A DNA stretch of 64,000 bases from RHKX01 sp963743875 (GTDB lineage Bacteria > Actinomycetota > Thermoleophilia > Solirubrobacterales > 70-9), in contig CAVURM010000001.1 in assembly GCA_963743875.1 (NCBI GenBank), positions 1,352,598 through 1,416,597 on the forward strand. Direction: 5' to 3'. This document shows positions 18,188 through 26,305 of this stretch, piece after piece. Below the pieces are notes generated by a model. That model saw nothing but the letters and a program-made list of their open reading frames with translations. It was not told the origin of the DNA and searched no databases. How positions within the stretch are numbered: the first letter of the stretch is position 1; every line of letters begins with the position of its first letter. Made by a program: the position numbers and the translations under genes.

Positions 18188-18201
18188 CGAACGTATGTTC
18201 G
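18188..18201. promoter_or_regulatory. Candidate LexA/SOS box
   Basis: The sequence CGAACGTATGTTCG is a perfect palindrome of the Gram-positive SOS form CGAAC-N4-GTTCG and fits the rule R-N-R-Y for the central four bases. It ends four bases before the ATG of the nuclease ORF and overlaps a TATGTT that could act as a -10 element for a leaderless transcript starting at that ATG. LexA binding here would block transcription directly. Confidence 0.6.
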
Positions 18202-18205
18202 TGGT

Positions 18206-18943
18206 ATGCCAAGAGGTTTCCACCCACGCAAGCAGGGCGACATCGGTGAGATGCAGGCCATGTCCTGGCTCACTTCGATCGGGGCGCAGGTCTGGATCCC
18301 GATCGGCCACAGCCCCGATGTCGATGTGATCGCCGAGCTCGATGGGCGACTTCACCGGGTGCAGGTCAAGAGTTCGAGCTGCCGGAAGGGCGATCGTTTC
18401 GCTGTGGGGCTCTGCACGAACGATGGCAATCAGAGCTGGACCGGCACGGTCAGCTTCTTCGACCACTCCCGTTGCGATTTCCTCTTCGTCTGGGTGGCGG
18501 ACGGGCGCAGATGGTTCATCCCGTCGACAGCGGTGGACGGAAGTCGAGGGATTCGCCTCGGCGGACCCAAGTACTCAGAGTACGAAGTCAAGGGCGATGG
18601 CGAGGTCCCACAGGCGTCGTCCAGCCACCTACAATGCCGGTCCCCAATTGGGGGGAGCGCCGTAGTTGGAGAGACGGGCTGGACTGTAAATCCAGTGCCT
18701 CGTGCTGAGTGGGTTCGATTCCCACCTCCCCCATCAAAGAGCGGATCCAGCCGTCCCAAGGGGGTCCGCTTGAAGTCCTCAGGTCGGGCGACGATGTCCC
18801 CTGGCCATCAGCTCACCATCCCGATCGGACCCTTCACAGCTGCTGACTTGACCGCAGGCGATCGCTTTGAAGTGGTGGTCGAGGGCAGCGGATGTGTTCG
18901 CTTGGAGCGCACCCACGCCGCGGAGCGGCCCGGCGCCGCCTAG
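18206..18943 (+). CDS. PD-(D/E)XK endonuclease ORF reading through tRNA-Tyr into an AbrB-like tail
   Basis: A 245-codon frame. Residues 1-130 match the group-I-intron-associated PD-(D/E)XK endonuclease family (PF11645): KQGDIGEMQAMSWL with catalytic Glu15, then D40 and Q53-V-K55 as the D...(E/Q)xK pair, then the conserved blocks NQSWTGTVSFFD and RRWFIPS. Codons 149-176 are the whole tRNA-Tyr gene read in sense. The frame stays open after it, and residues about 189-238 resemble an AbrB/SpoVT swapped-hairpin domain (HQLTIPIGPF, then AGDRFEVVVEGSG). An ATG at 18794 could let the tail be made separately. There is no Shine-Dalgarno; an SOS box sits four bases upstream of the ATG. Whether the tRNA part is ever translated is unknown. 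The nuclease part is confident, the fusion is an observation, and its meaning is inference. Confidence 0.75.
   Translation: MPRGFHPRKQGDIGEMQAMSWLTSIGAQVWIPIGHSPDVDVIAELDGRLHRVQVKSSSCRKGDRFAVGLCTNDGNQSWTGTVSFFDHSRCDFLFVWVADGRRWFIPSTAVDGSRGIRLGGPKYSEYEVKGDGEVPQASSSHLQCRSPIGGSAVVGETGWTVNPVPRAEWVRFPPPPSKSGSSRPKGVRLKSSGRATMSPGHQLTIPIGPFTAADLTAGDRFEVVVEGSGCVRLERTHAAERPGAA
18651..18733 (+). tRNA. tRNA-Tyr (GTA), inside the nuclease ORF
   Basis: Acceptor GGGGGAG/CTCCCCC, D-stem CCG/CGG, anticodon stem CTGGA/TCCAG with loop CTGTAAA (anticodon GTA), a long variable arm as expected for bacterial tRNA-Tyr, and T-stem GTGGG/CCCAC with loop TTCGATT. Discriminator A at 18733, followed by TCA rather than an encoded CCA. 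The whole gene lies in the sense direction within the surrounding open frame. Confidence 0.96.
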
Positions 18944-19019
18944 ATGTCGTCCCTCGCCGATCGGAGCCTCAAGCGGGACGGGCGCGGCTGCGAGGCCCAT
19001 GAGTTCACGAACCTCGGCG
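18941..19019 (-). pseudogene. Internally deleted remnant of the rpoD 3' region
   Basis: The segment joins a 13-base copy of the sigma gene's end (TAGATGTCGTCCC, identical to 20383-20395) directly to a copy of an internal part (18953-19019, matching about 20679-20745 with three mismatches). On the minus strand it still reads MGLAAAP and LEAPIGE. About 284 bases between the two parts are missing and the end is out of frame, so it is a scar rather than a gene. The intact copy lies 1.4 kb away, beyond the ClC gene. Confidence 0.78.
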
Positions 19020-19059
19020 GAGGCCGCTTGAAACCCGATCCCGGATAGGTTCTTTACCC

Positions 19060-20385
19060 GTGACCGAGCCGGAGCCAGCCGACGTCGACCCGATCGCGCT
19101 GATGCGCAGCAAGCAGTTTCTTGGACTGCTCGGCTTCGTCTCGGTCGTCGGACTGATCTCAGCCCTCCTCGCTTGGTGTTTCCTGGAGCTCGTCGCCGAG
19201 TTGCAGCAGGGTGTCTTCGATGACCTGCCGGACGCGCTCGGCTTCGAGAAGGCGCCGATCTGGTGGCCGCTGCCGGTGCTCGCGATCGGTGGCGTCATCG
19301 TCGCCTTCGCCGTCGCCCGCCTGCCCGGCAACGGCGGGCACATTCCGGCCGAGGGCCTGAAGGCCTCGCCGACCTCCCCAATCGAGCTGCCCGGCGTGAT
19401 GCTCGCCGCGGTCGTCGGCATCGGCCTCGGTGCCGTGCTCGGTCCGGAGGCTCCGCTGATCGCGCTCGGTGGCGGACTCGGCCTGTGGGCGGTGAGCCGA
19501 TTGCGAGCCGACGTCCCCGCCGAGGTCGGCACCCTCGTCGCCACTTCCGGGATCTTCGCCGCCCTCTCCTTTCTCTTCGGCTCCCCCGTGATCGCGGCCG
19601 TGATCCTGATCGAGGCCGCGGGGATCGGTGGCAAACGCCTCCCCCTCGTCCTCATCCCGGGCCTGCTGGCAGCCGGTATCGGCACCCTCGTATCGATCGG
19701 CATGGGCTCCTGGACCGGCGTCAACACGACCGCCATCTCGCTCGACCCGATCCCCCTCCCGGACTTTGCCCGCCCCGACCTGGCCGACTTCCTCTGGACC
19801 GTGCCGTTCGCAGCCGTGATCGCGGTCGGCACCTTCGTCATCTTCCGGATCGGCCGCGAGGCGCAGGTCCGCGCGACGCCGCGACCCTTCCTCATGATCC
19901 CCGCCGCTGCCATCGCGATCGCAGCGCTCGCGATGGCGTTCGAGGCCCTGACCGACAAGGGATTCGATCAGGTCCTCTTCTCCGGCCAGGAGGCGCTCAA
20001 CCCGCTGGTCGCCAACGCCGGCACCTGGTCGCTCGGCGCCCTCGCCCTGCTGATCCTGTTCAAGGGCATCGCCTACGGCCTGGCGCTCGGCACGTTCCGC
20101 GGCGGCCCGACCTTCCCGGCGATGTTCCTCGGCGCCGCCGCCGGGGTGATGGCGGCGGAGCTTCCCGGCTTCGACCTCGCCCCGGCCGTGGCCGTGGGCA
20201 TCGGCGCCGCCGTCGTCGCGGTCCTGCAGCTGCCGCTCTCGGCGGTGGTGCTCGCCACGGTGCTCACCACATCGGGTGGCCTCGGCACCGGGCCGGTGAT
20301 CATCGTCGGGGTCGCCGTGGCATACCTGACGACCATCTGGCTCAGGCGCCCTTCCGACGACGTCGGCGACGCAGCTCCCGCCTAG
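19060..20385 (+). CDS. ClC-family chloride channel/transporter
   Basis: 441 residues with about 10-11 membrane helices. The G-x-E-x-P signature is present as GPEAP (128-132), keeping the gating glutamate E130, and GTFRGGPTFPAMF near residue 345 corresponds to the second selectivity-filter motif of ClC proteins. There is no C-terminal CBS domain. The start is a GTG at 19060. It converges on rpoD with a 4-bp overlap, and it is flanked by two copies of the rpoD 3' end, which suggests insertion or duplication at this spot. Confidence 0.9.
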   Translation: MTEPEPADVDPIALMRSKQFLGLLGFVSVVGLISALLAWCFLELVAELQQGVFDDLPDALGFEKAPIWWPLPVLAIGGVIVAFAVARLPGNGGHIPAEGLKASPTSPIELPGVMLAAVVGIGLGAVLGPEAPLIALGGGLGLWAVSRLRADVPAEVGTLVATSGIFAALSFLFGSPVIAAVILIEAAGIGGKRLPLVLIPGLLAAGIGTLVSIGMGSWTGVNTTAISLDPIPLPDFARPDLADFLWTVPFAAVIAVGTFVIFRIGREAQVRATPRPFLMIPAAAIAIAALAMAFEALTDKGFDQVLFSGQEALNPLVANAGTWSLGALALLILFKGIAYGLALGTFRGGPTFPAMFLGAAAGVMAAELPGFDLAPAVAVGIGAAVVAVLQLPLSAVVLATVLTTSGGLGTGPVIIVGVAVAYLTTIWLRRPSDDVGDAAPA

Positions 20386-21491
20386 ATGTCGTCCCGCAGC
20401 GACTGTGCTTGGGGGAGGCGCTTGAGCTTGCGGAGGGAGTTTGTCTCGATCTGGCGGACGCGCTCGCGGGTGATCCCGAGGTCCTGGCCGATCTGCTCGA
20501 GGGTCTGGGGCTCGGCGTCGGTGAGGCCGTAGCGAAGCTCGATCACCTTGCGCTCGCGATCGGTGAGCAGGCGGAGGGCGCGGTCGAGGCCCTCCCGCTG
20601 GAGCGAGTCGTTGGCCCGCTCGAACGGCCCCTGACCGTTCATGTCGGGGACGATGTCGGCAACGCGGCCGTTGCCGTCCTCGCCGATCGGAGCCTCGAGC
20701 GAGACGGGCGCGGCGGCGAGGCCCATGAGTTCACGAACCTCGGCGAGATCCATTCCGACCTCGCGGGCGACCTCGGCGGGCTCGGGCTCGCGGCCGAGGT
20801 CCTGGACGAGGCTGCGCTCGGCGCTACGGACCTTGCTCAGCTTCTCGTTGATGTGGACCGGGATCCGAATCGTCCGGCTCTTGTCGGCGACGGCCCGGGT
20901 CACCGCCTGGCGAATCCACCAGGTTGCGTAGGTCGAGAACTTGTAGCCGCGGCGGTAGTCGAACTTCTCGACCGCACGGATCAGCCCGAGCGAGCCCTCC
21001 TGGATCAGGTCGAGGAAGCTGAGGCCGCGGCCGACGTAGCCCTTGGCGATCGAGACGACCAGCCGCAGGTTGGCCTCGACCATCTGCCGCTTGGCGTCGA
21101 AGTCGCCGCGCTCAATCCGCTTGGCCAGCTCGACCTCCTGATCGGCAGTGAGCAGCTGGACCCGACCGATCGCGTGTAGATACAGGCGCAGCGAATCAAC
21201 ACCGGGTTCAACCGTGAGATCGGGAGAGACGATGGGCGGGGCTTCGGCGGGGTCGTCCTCGGCGTTCTCGTCGGCGGCGGACTCGACGATCACCTCGATG
21301 CCGGCATCGGCGAGCTGGCCGTGGAGGTCGCGAAGGCCGTCGGGGCCGATTTCGACCTCCTCGACTGCGGCCGCGATCTGCTCGCCGGTCACCTGACCGC
21401 TCTCGCGACCGAGCGCGATCAGGATCACGCTCGGGTCCTCGCTCAACTGCTCCACTGGGAGCAACTCGGTGGCAGGCAACTCCTCGGCCAT
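20382..21491 (-). CDS. rpoD: Principal RNA polymerase sigma factor (SigA/RpoD)
   Basis: 369 residues. Region 1.2 (DSLRLYLHAIGRVQLL), region 2 with FSTYATWWIRQAV, region 3 and region 4.2 (TLEQIGQDLGITRERVRQIE) are all intact. Region 1.1 is short, as in many actinobacterial primary sigma factors. It directs RNA polymerase to housekeeping promoters. A GAGAGG ribosome site precedes the ATG. The 3' end is partly duplicated beyond the ClC gene. Confidence 0.95.
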   Translation of the reverse strand: MAEELPATELLPVEQLSEDPSVILIALGRESGQVTGEQIAAAVEEVEIGPDGLRDLHGQLADAGIEVIVESAADENAEDDPAEAPPIVSPDLTVEPGVDSLRLYLHAIGRVQLLTADQEVELAKRIERGDFDAKRQMVEANLRLVVSIAKGYVGRGLSFLDLIQEGSLGLIRAVEKFDYRRGYKFSTYATWWIRQAVTRAVADKSRTIRIPVHINEKLSKVRSAERSLVQDLGREPEPAEVAREVGMDLAEVRELMGLAAAPVSLEAPIGEDGNGRVADIVPDMNGQGPFERANDSLQREGLDRALRLLTDRERKVIELRYGLTDAEPQTLEQIGQDLGITRERVRQIETNSLRKLKRLPQAQSLRDDI

Positions 21492-21614
21492 CTCTCGTAC
21501 CTCTCAGCGCCACCTCGAGCGAGGATGCATTCCCCTCCCGAGGGCGCCCCGCGAGTATGCCACGCCTGAGGCCGGGGAATTGACCTCAGTAGCCTTTGCG
21601 TCCGAGCGCCTCCG

Positions 21615-22667
21615 ATGAACCGACCGCCCACACTGCTCAGCGAATCCACCCGAGGGTCGGCCGGGCCCGACGTTCAGGCCCGCCGGCCCCGTACCGAGGT
21701 CAGCCTCACCCGGGTTGGGGTCCGTGGCGTCGAGAAGGTCATCAGGATCAACCCGGAGGGATCCGACCACTCCGCCAGCGGGTCGCTCGCGCATTTGTTC
21801 TTCGCCGAGTTCGAGTGCTACATCGACCTCAGCCCCCAGCAGGCCGGCGCCCACATGTCCCGCTTCGAGGAGGTCGTCAACGAGGCGATCGACGAGTCCG
21901 TGCTGGGTGAATCCCTGAAGGCCGAGCACCTCGCCGCCCGGATCGCCGAGCGCGTCCGCGACCGTCAGGGCGGGATGCGGGCCGAGGTCTCCCTGGCCGC
22001 CCGCTACCCCGAGACGGTCCCGGCGCCGGTCAGCGGTAAGCCGACGCAGGAGATCTACACCCTGTTCGGCACCGCCGTCGCCTCGAGCGCCGGCACCCGG
22101 ACGCTGACCGGGGTCCAGGCACAGGGTATGACCGCCTGCCCGTGCGCCCAGGAGCTGATCGCCGCCGGCGCCCGCGAGCGCCTCGGCGAAAGCGGCTACA
22201 GCGATGCCCAGGTGGATGAGATCCTCGGACTCGTCCCCGTCGCCACCCACAATCAGCGCGGAATCGGAACCCTCTACCTCGGCCGCTCCGAGGACTGCGA
22301 AACGGAGGTCGACGCCCGCGAGCTGCTCGCCATCGTCGAGTCCTCGATGTCGTCGGAGATCTACGAGCTGATGAAGCGGGAGGACGAGCGCTCAGTGGTC
22401 GAAAAGGCCCACGCGAACCCCCGATTCGTCGAGGACTGCGTGCGCGAGATGGTTCGCCAGCTCGCCACCGCCCATCCCGACCTCCACGGTCAGAACTTCA
22501 TCCTCGCCCGCCAGGAGAACCTGGAGACGATCCACCGCCACAACGTCGTCGCCGAACGCTCCGGCGAACTCTCCGAGGTCCTGAGCGAGCTCATTTCGGG
22601 CGGACACTCCCCCCACCACATGACGATGCGAGAGTGGCTCGACGCCCCCGCCGCCGGCGCGGCCTAG
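21615..22667 (+). CDS. folE2: GTP cyclohydrolase FolE2 (type IB)
   Basis: 350 residues of the COG1469 family. GMTACPCAQ holds the conserved cysteines of the FolE2/MptA active site, and HNQRGIG and the C-terminal HNVVAERSG belong to the family. It converts GTP to dihydroneopterin triphosphate, the first step of tetrahydrofolate synthesis. FolE2 enzymes can work without zinc, unlike FolE1. The 3' end overlaps the convergent pgsA by 77 bp. Archaeal MptA is similar, but bacterial context favours FolE2. Confidence 0.92.
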   Translation: MNRPPTLLSESTRGSAGPDVQARRPRTEVSLTRVGVRGVEKVIRINPEGSDHSASGSLAHLFFAEFECYIDLSPQQAGAHMSRFEEVVNEAIDESVLGESLKAEHLAARIAERVRDRQGGMRAEVSLAARYPETVPAPVSGKPTQEIYTLFGTAVASSAGTRTLTGVQAQGMTACPCAQELIAAGARERLGESGYSDAQVDEILGLVPVATHNQRGIGTLYLGRSEDCETEVDARELLAIVESSMSSEIYELMKREDERSVVEKAHANPRFVEDCVREMVRQLATAHPDLHGQNFILARQENLETIHRHNVVAERSGELSEVLSELISGGHSPHHMTMREWLDAPAAGAA

Positions 22668-23241
22668 GCGCTTTCTCCGCTTTCCCCCCCTCGGCGTCCT
22701 CCGTCAGTCGCTGCTTTTCGATCCTGCGACGAATACCGAAGAAGTAGTCCGCGCCCGAGATCACGGTGGCGGCCACCGCCGCGTAGACGAGCAGGTCGAC
22801 GGCGATCGTGGCGGGATCGACGGCAATCAGGGCGATCACCGCCGCTACCTGCAGGGCTGTCTTGACCTTGCCGAGCCAGCTCGCCGAGATCACCACCCCC
22901 TGCTCGACGGCCACGGCGCGGAGTCCGGTGACGGCGAGCTCACGGGCGATGATCACCATCGCGATCCACGCCTGCAGGCGATCGAGGGCGACGAGCGAAA
23001 CGAGCGAGGCGACGATCAGCAGCTTGTCGGCGAGCGGATCCATCAGCTTGCCGAACGTGGTGACGCTGTCGCGGCGACGCGCGATGTAGCCGTCGAGGCC
23101 GTCGGTGAAGGCGGCGAGGGCGAAGACAATTCCGGCCACGAGGTCCCCGTTGGGAATCTCTGCGAGCAGGGCCACGACGACGACCGGCACCGCCAGGATG
23201 CGCAGCATCGTCAGCGCGTTCGGGATGTTGAGTGGGACCAC
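22591..23241 (-). CDS. pgsA: CDP-diacylglycerol--glycerol-3-phosphate 3-phosphatidyltransferase
   Basis: 216 residues with the CDP-alcohol phosphotransferase signature D47-x2-D50-G-x2-A-R55-x8-G64-x3-D68-x3-D72, starting DGLDGYIAR. It makes phosphatidylglycerophosphate in the membrane, the committed step to phosphatidylglycerol. Several membrane helices follow, then a basic Arg/Lys-rich tail that extends beyond the usual family end and overlaps folE2 on the other strand. Confidence 0.93.
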   Translation of the reverse strand: MVPLNIPNALTMLRILAVPVVVVALLAEIPNGDLVAGIVFALAAFTDGLDGYIARRRDSVTTFGKLMDPLADKLLIVASLVSLVALDRLQAWIAMVIIARELAVTGLRAVAVEQGVVISASWLGKVKTALQVAAVIALIAVDPATIAVDLLVYAAVAATVISGADYFFGIRRRIEKQRLTEDAEGGKAEKAPRPRRRRGRRATLASSCGGGSVRPK

Positions 23242-23320
23242 GGTCGGTTCGGCTCGGTTCCGCCGCCGATACTACGGGCGTGACTGCCGGCCAACCCCTG
23301 CATCAAGCCTCATCAGCGAA

Positions 23321-23341
23321 GTATGGTGGTATGGTCTCTAT
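23321..23341 (+). promoter_or_regulatory. Direct repeats before the vapBC-like pair
   Basis: TATGGT occurs at 23322 and 23330 and is followed by TATATGG running into the antitoxin start. Short phased repeats just upstream of the antitoxin are typical of autoregulated toxin-antitoxin operators; a -10 element could overlap them. Confidence 0.3.
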
Positions 23342-23638
23342 ATGGCTTCGGTGAAATCTACATTCACGTTGGACCTCGAGACCGTCGCCCGGCTGAACGA
23401 GACGGCATCGCGACTGCATCGCTCCAAGAGCGCGATCGTTCGCGAGGCGATCCACGACTACAGCGAACGGGCGGACCGGCTCAGTGAGAGCGAGCGGCGT
23501 CGCATGCTGGCCGCGTTCGACGACCTCGTGCCGAGGATCCCTGAGCGGCCGATTGCCGAGGTCGAGGCTGAGTTGAGGGAGATCCGGGAGGCTCGACGCC
23601 GCGGCGGTCGTGGCTCAGATGACGGGCATCGCCTTTGA
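23342..23638 (+). CDS. Ribbon-helix-helix antitoxin (VapB-like)
   Basis: 98 residues from the ATG at 23342. The N-terminus (STFTLDLETVARLNETASRL, then SKSAIVREAI) is a CopG/Arc-type ribbon-helix-helix fold; the C-terminal half is a charged helix that would wrap around the toxin. The stop shares bases with the TTG start of the toxin. It should bind its own promoter and neutralise the PIN nuclease. Confidence 0.82.
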   Translation: MASVKSTFTLDLETVARLNETASRLHRSKSAIVREAIHDYSERADRLSESERRRMLAAFDDLVPRIPERPIAEVEAELREIREARRRGGRGSDDGHRL

Positions 23639-24012
23639 TCGTCGTCGACACCTCCCTGCTGATCGACGCGCTCACGGGTCCGCGCCGCTCGGCGCCGGCA
23701 CTGCGGGCAGCGGTCGACGCGGGCGAACGGCTCCTGCTCCCCAGTCTGGTTCTCTACGAATGGCTCCGCGGACCTCGGATCGACGAGGAACTCGCCGCCC
23801 AGGAGGCTCTGCTCCCAAGCGAGCAGGCGCTCTCGTTCGGACCGGAGGAGGCCGCGATGGCAGCCGGCCTCTACGACGCCGCCGGCGAGTCAAGGGGCCG
23901 CGAGGTGGATATCGCAATCGCCGCTCACGGCCTGGTTCGGGGTGCACGCGTCTGGACGCTGAACGTGGCCGACTTCGAGGACCTACCGGGCGTCGAGCTG
24001 TTCGGAGTCTGA
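23635..24012 (+). CDS. PIN-domain ribonuclease toxin (VapC-like)
   Basis: 125 residues. The PIN acidic residues are present: D5 in VVDTSLL, E42 in LYEWLRG, D92 in REVDIAIAA, plus N110/D113 near the end. This family cleaves tRNA or other structured RNA with Mg2+. The start is a TTG overlapping the antitoxin stop (TTGA), so translation is coupled. The 3' end overlaps the convergent uracil-DNA glycosylase by 30 bp. Confidence 0.88.
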   Translation: MIVVDTSLLIDALTGPRRSAPALRAAVDAGERLLLPSLVLYEWLRGPRIDEELAAQEALLPSEQALSFGPEEAAMAAGLYDAAGESRGREVDIAIAAHGLVRGARVWTLNVADFEDLPGVELFGV

Positions 24013-24711
24013 GCACGCCAGTTCCTTCGCCCGAAGGATCACGGCGTCGAGCATCTCCTCGGTGAGCCGCCCGGTGAACGTGTTCTGCTGGCTCGGGTGA
24101 TAGCTGCCGATCAGGGTGACGGCGCCGATGCCGGCCTCCGCGCCGTGGCCGAACCTGGGCTTGGGCCGGGGGATCTCTCGGCCGGCGCTCGCCAGCGTGC
24201 GCAGCGCCGCGTCCCAGCCGAAGGAGCCCAGGGCCACCATCACGCGAACATCTCCGAGCAGGGCGAACTCGCGATCGAGGAAGGGCCGGCACCGATCACG
24301 CTCGCCGGTCGTCGGCTTGTTGTCCGGCGGCGCACAGCGGACCGCAGCGGTGACGTAGGCGCCGCTCAGCATCAGGCCGTCGTCGCGGTCGAGAGAGTGC
24401 GGCTGGTTTGCCAGACCGGCCCGGTGGAGAGCGGCGTACAGCCAGTCACCGGATCGATCGCCGGTGAACATGCGCCCGGTCCGATTTGCCCCATTGGCGG
24501 CCGGGGCGAGGCCGACGAGGACGATCGGCGCGCCGCGATCGCCGAAGCCGGGAACCGGCCTGGCCCAGTAGTCCTGACCGTGAAATCGCTTGGGTGGATC
24601 AGCGGCGACGGCCTCGCGCCAGGCGACGAGGCGAGGGCAGGCGCGGCAACCGGAGATCTCACGATCGAGTTGATCGAAGGCTGCGGCATCGGGGCGCAGG
24701 ACGGGTGACAT
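23983..24711 (-). CDS. Uracil-DNA glycosylase family 5 (UDGb)
   Basis: 242 residues. Motif A is GLAPAANGANRTGR (67-80), the A-P-A-x-x-G-A-N-R-T-G-R form that separates family 5 from family 4. A second active-site motif is SYHPS (203-207). Four cysteines (C22, C25, C126, C141) are placed to bind the [4Fe-4S] cluster. The enzyme removes uracil and some other deaminated bases from GC-rich DNA. Start ATG at 24711. Confidence 0.9.
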   Translation of the reverse strand: MSPVLRPDAAAFDQLDREISGCRACPRLVAWREAVAADPPKRFHGQDYWARPVPGFGDRGAPIVLVGLAPAANGANRTGRMFTGDRSGDWLYAALHRAGLANQPHSLDRDDGLMLSGAYVTAAVRCAPPDNKPTTGERDRCRPFLDREFALLGDVRVMVALGSFGWDAALRTLASAGREIPRPKPRFGHGAEAGIGAVTLIGSYHPSQQNTFTGRLTEEMLDAVILRAKELACSDSEQLDAR

Positions 24712-24797
24712 CGTTGCGGTGAGGCTAGCCCGCCCGGCGGAATCCCAGGTTCTAGCGGTACCTTTGGTCGCCCGTAGGAGTCTTTACCCGGCTCCCG

Positions 24798-25631
24798 ATG
24801 TGGGTTCCAATGCCTTCCGAAGACCGTCAAGAGCTGCGCCTGCTGGCCATCGTCCCCGCCTACAACGAGGAGGGGATGATCGGTCGCGTCGTTCGCGACA
24901 TCAAGCGTCAGACGCCCTCCTTCAACGTCCTGGTCGTCGATGACGGCTCCGTCGATTCGACCGTCTCCAAGGCTGAGGCGGAAGGGGCGATAGTGCTTCG
25001 GCACCCGTTCAACCTCGGGATCGGCGGCGCGATGCAGTCCGGTTACAAGTACGCGCTCGCCCACGGCTACGACGTGGCCGTCCAGGTCGACGGCGACGGC
25101 CAACACAAACCCGAGTATCTCGACGAGATGCTGGCGGCGCTGAGCACCTCCGGGGCTGAGGCCGACATGGTCTACGGAACCCGGTTCCGCGGCGACCCCG
25201 GATACAAGGTGCCGATCGGCCGGCGACTCGGCAACCTGATCTTCTCGGTCGTGCTGACCGCGATCACCCGCCAGAAGATCACCGACCCGACGTCCGGCTT
25301 CCGGATGGTCAACCGGCGCGGGATCGAGCTCTTCGCCCGCGACTACCCGCACGACTATCCCGAGGTCGAGGCGATCCTGATGCTGCACAGCAATCGCCTG
25401 CGGATCCACGAGGTCCAGGTGCGAATGAATGCTCGCGGCTTCGGCCGAAGCTCGATCGACTACCCCCGCGCGGCCTACTACATGGTCAAGGTGATGCTGG
25501 CCCTGTTCGTCGGCCTGCTGCGGCGTCGGCCGAAGGACGCGTTCGAGGGTTCCCCCCCACCGACGACCGACGACTTCGGCACGGTGGATCCGAGCGGCGG
25601 ACCCAGCGTCGAGGGCGGTCGACCATCGTGA
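24798..25631 (+). CDS. Glycosyltransferase family 2 (polyprenyl-phosphate type)
   Basis: 277 residues. A GT-A fold with AIVPAYNEEGMIG, VVDDGS and the D-x-D-type VDGDGQH; TSGFRMVNR is typical of the dolichyl-phosphate-mannose-synthase-like branch. It would make a polyprenyl-phosphate sugar or act early in envelope glycan synthesis. It overlaps (GTGA) the following DUF2304 gene, a frequent pairing. An ATG four codons in is an alternative start. Confidence 0.9.
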   Translation: MWVPMPSEDRQELRLLAIVPAYNEEGMIGRVVRDIKRQTPSFNVLVVDDGSVDSTVSKAEAEGAIVLRHPFNLGIGGAMQSGYKYALAHGYDVAVQVDGDGQHKPEYLDEMLAALSTSGAEADMVYGTRFRGDPGYKVPIGRRLGNLIFSVVLTAITRQKITDPTSGFRMVNRRGIELFARDYPHDYPEVEAILMLHSNRLRIHEVQVRMNARGFGRSSIDYPRAAYYMVKVMLALFVGLLRRRPKDAFEGSPPPTTDDFGTVDPSGGPSVEGGRPS

Positions 25632-26080
25632 GCCCGGAGGTGTTCTCGATCCTCGCCGAGGGCCTCGGGGTCCGGCCACAGCGGATCGCCGCCGTCGCGA
25701 CCCTGCTCTTCCTGATCCTCGTGATCGAACTTGTCCGCCGCCGCCGGCTGGTCGAGCGCTATGCGCTGCTCTGGATCTCGGCCTCGCTAGTCCTCGTCGT
25801 GCTGGCCGTCTGGAACGGGGCGCTGAACTGGCTCGCCGACACCCTCGGGATCCTCTCGCCGCCAAACGCGCTCTTCTTCGTCGGCGTCGGCGCCCTCTTC
25901 TTCCTCGCCCTGCACTTCTCAGTCGCCTTCTCGCGACTCAGCGAGGAGACCAAGATCCTCGCCCAGGAGGTGGCCCGACTCGACCGCGAGCAACGCCGGA
26001 TCCGCAAGGGGGGTCTCAGTGGCGAGCACGATGTGGCGGTTGGAGTGGAGATCGACGGCGGCGAGAGCGCGTCGGACTAA
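25628..26080 (+). CDS. DUF2304 membrane protein
   Basis: 150 residues with a GTG start overlapping the upstream stop. Three hydrophobic helices with RRRLVERYALLWI between the first and second, then an amphipathic LSEETKILAQEVARLDREQ helix: the DUF2304 pattern. These small proteins accompany GT2 genes and are thought to anchor or assist them at the membrane; no activity is established. Confidence 0.82.
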   Translation: MSPEVFSILAEGLGVRPQRIAAVATLLFLILVIELVRRRRLVERYALLWISASLVLVVLAVWNGALNWLADTLGILSPPNALFFVGVGALFFLALHFSVAFSRLSEETKILAQEVARLDREQRRIRKGGLSGEHDVAVGVEIDGGESASD

Positions 26081-26305
26081 CTCGACGATGGGGCCGGGTG
26101 GGCAGAGGTCCATCGGGCGCGACTCGCTGCGCTCGCGCTGAGTTCCCGCTGGACCTCCACCAACCCGGCCCGCTCAGGCCTGGTCCCAGCCACAGCGGCT
26201 CCCTCACTGGGTTGACGGCTCGTCATTGGCGGAAAGCCACTGTATGTCGATAGAAATCCGCCAGTGAGCTCCATCCGGAGGCCACTGGAAGTCCTCGGTA
26301 GCCGG

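Noticed and set aside
19263..21179. 638-codon plus-strand open frame across the ClC and rpoD genes
   Set aside because: Arg/Pro/His-rich shadow typical of GC-rich sequence; the ClC frame and the opposite-strand sigma frame both have clear domains.
26227..26263. Inverted repeat TGGCGGA/TCCGCCA downstream of marR
   Set aside because: A 7-bp stem with a 23-base loop and no U-run; too weak to call a terminator or operator.
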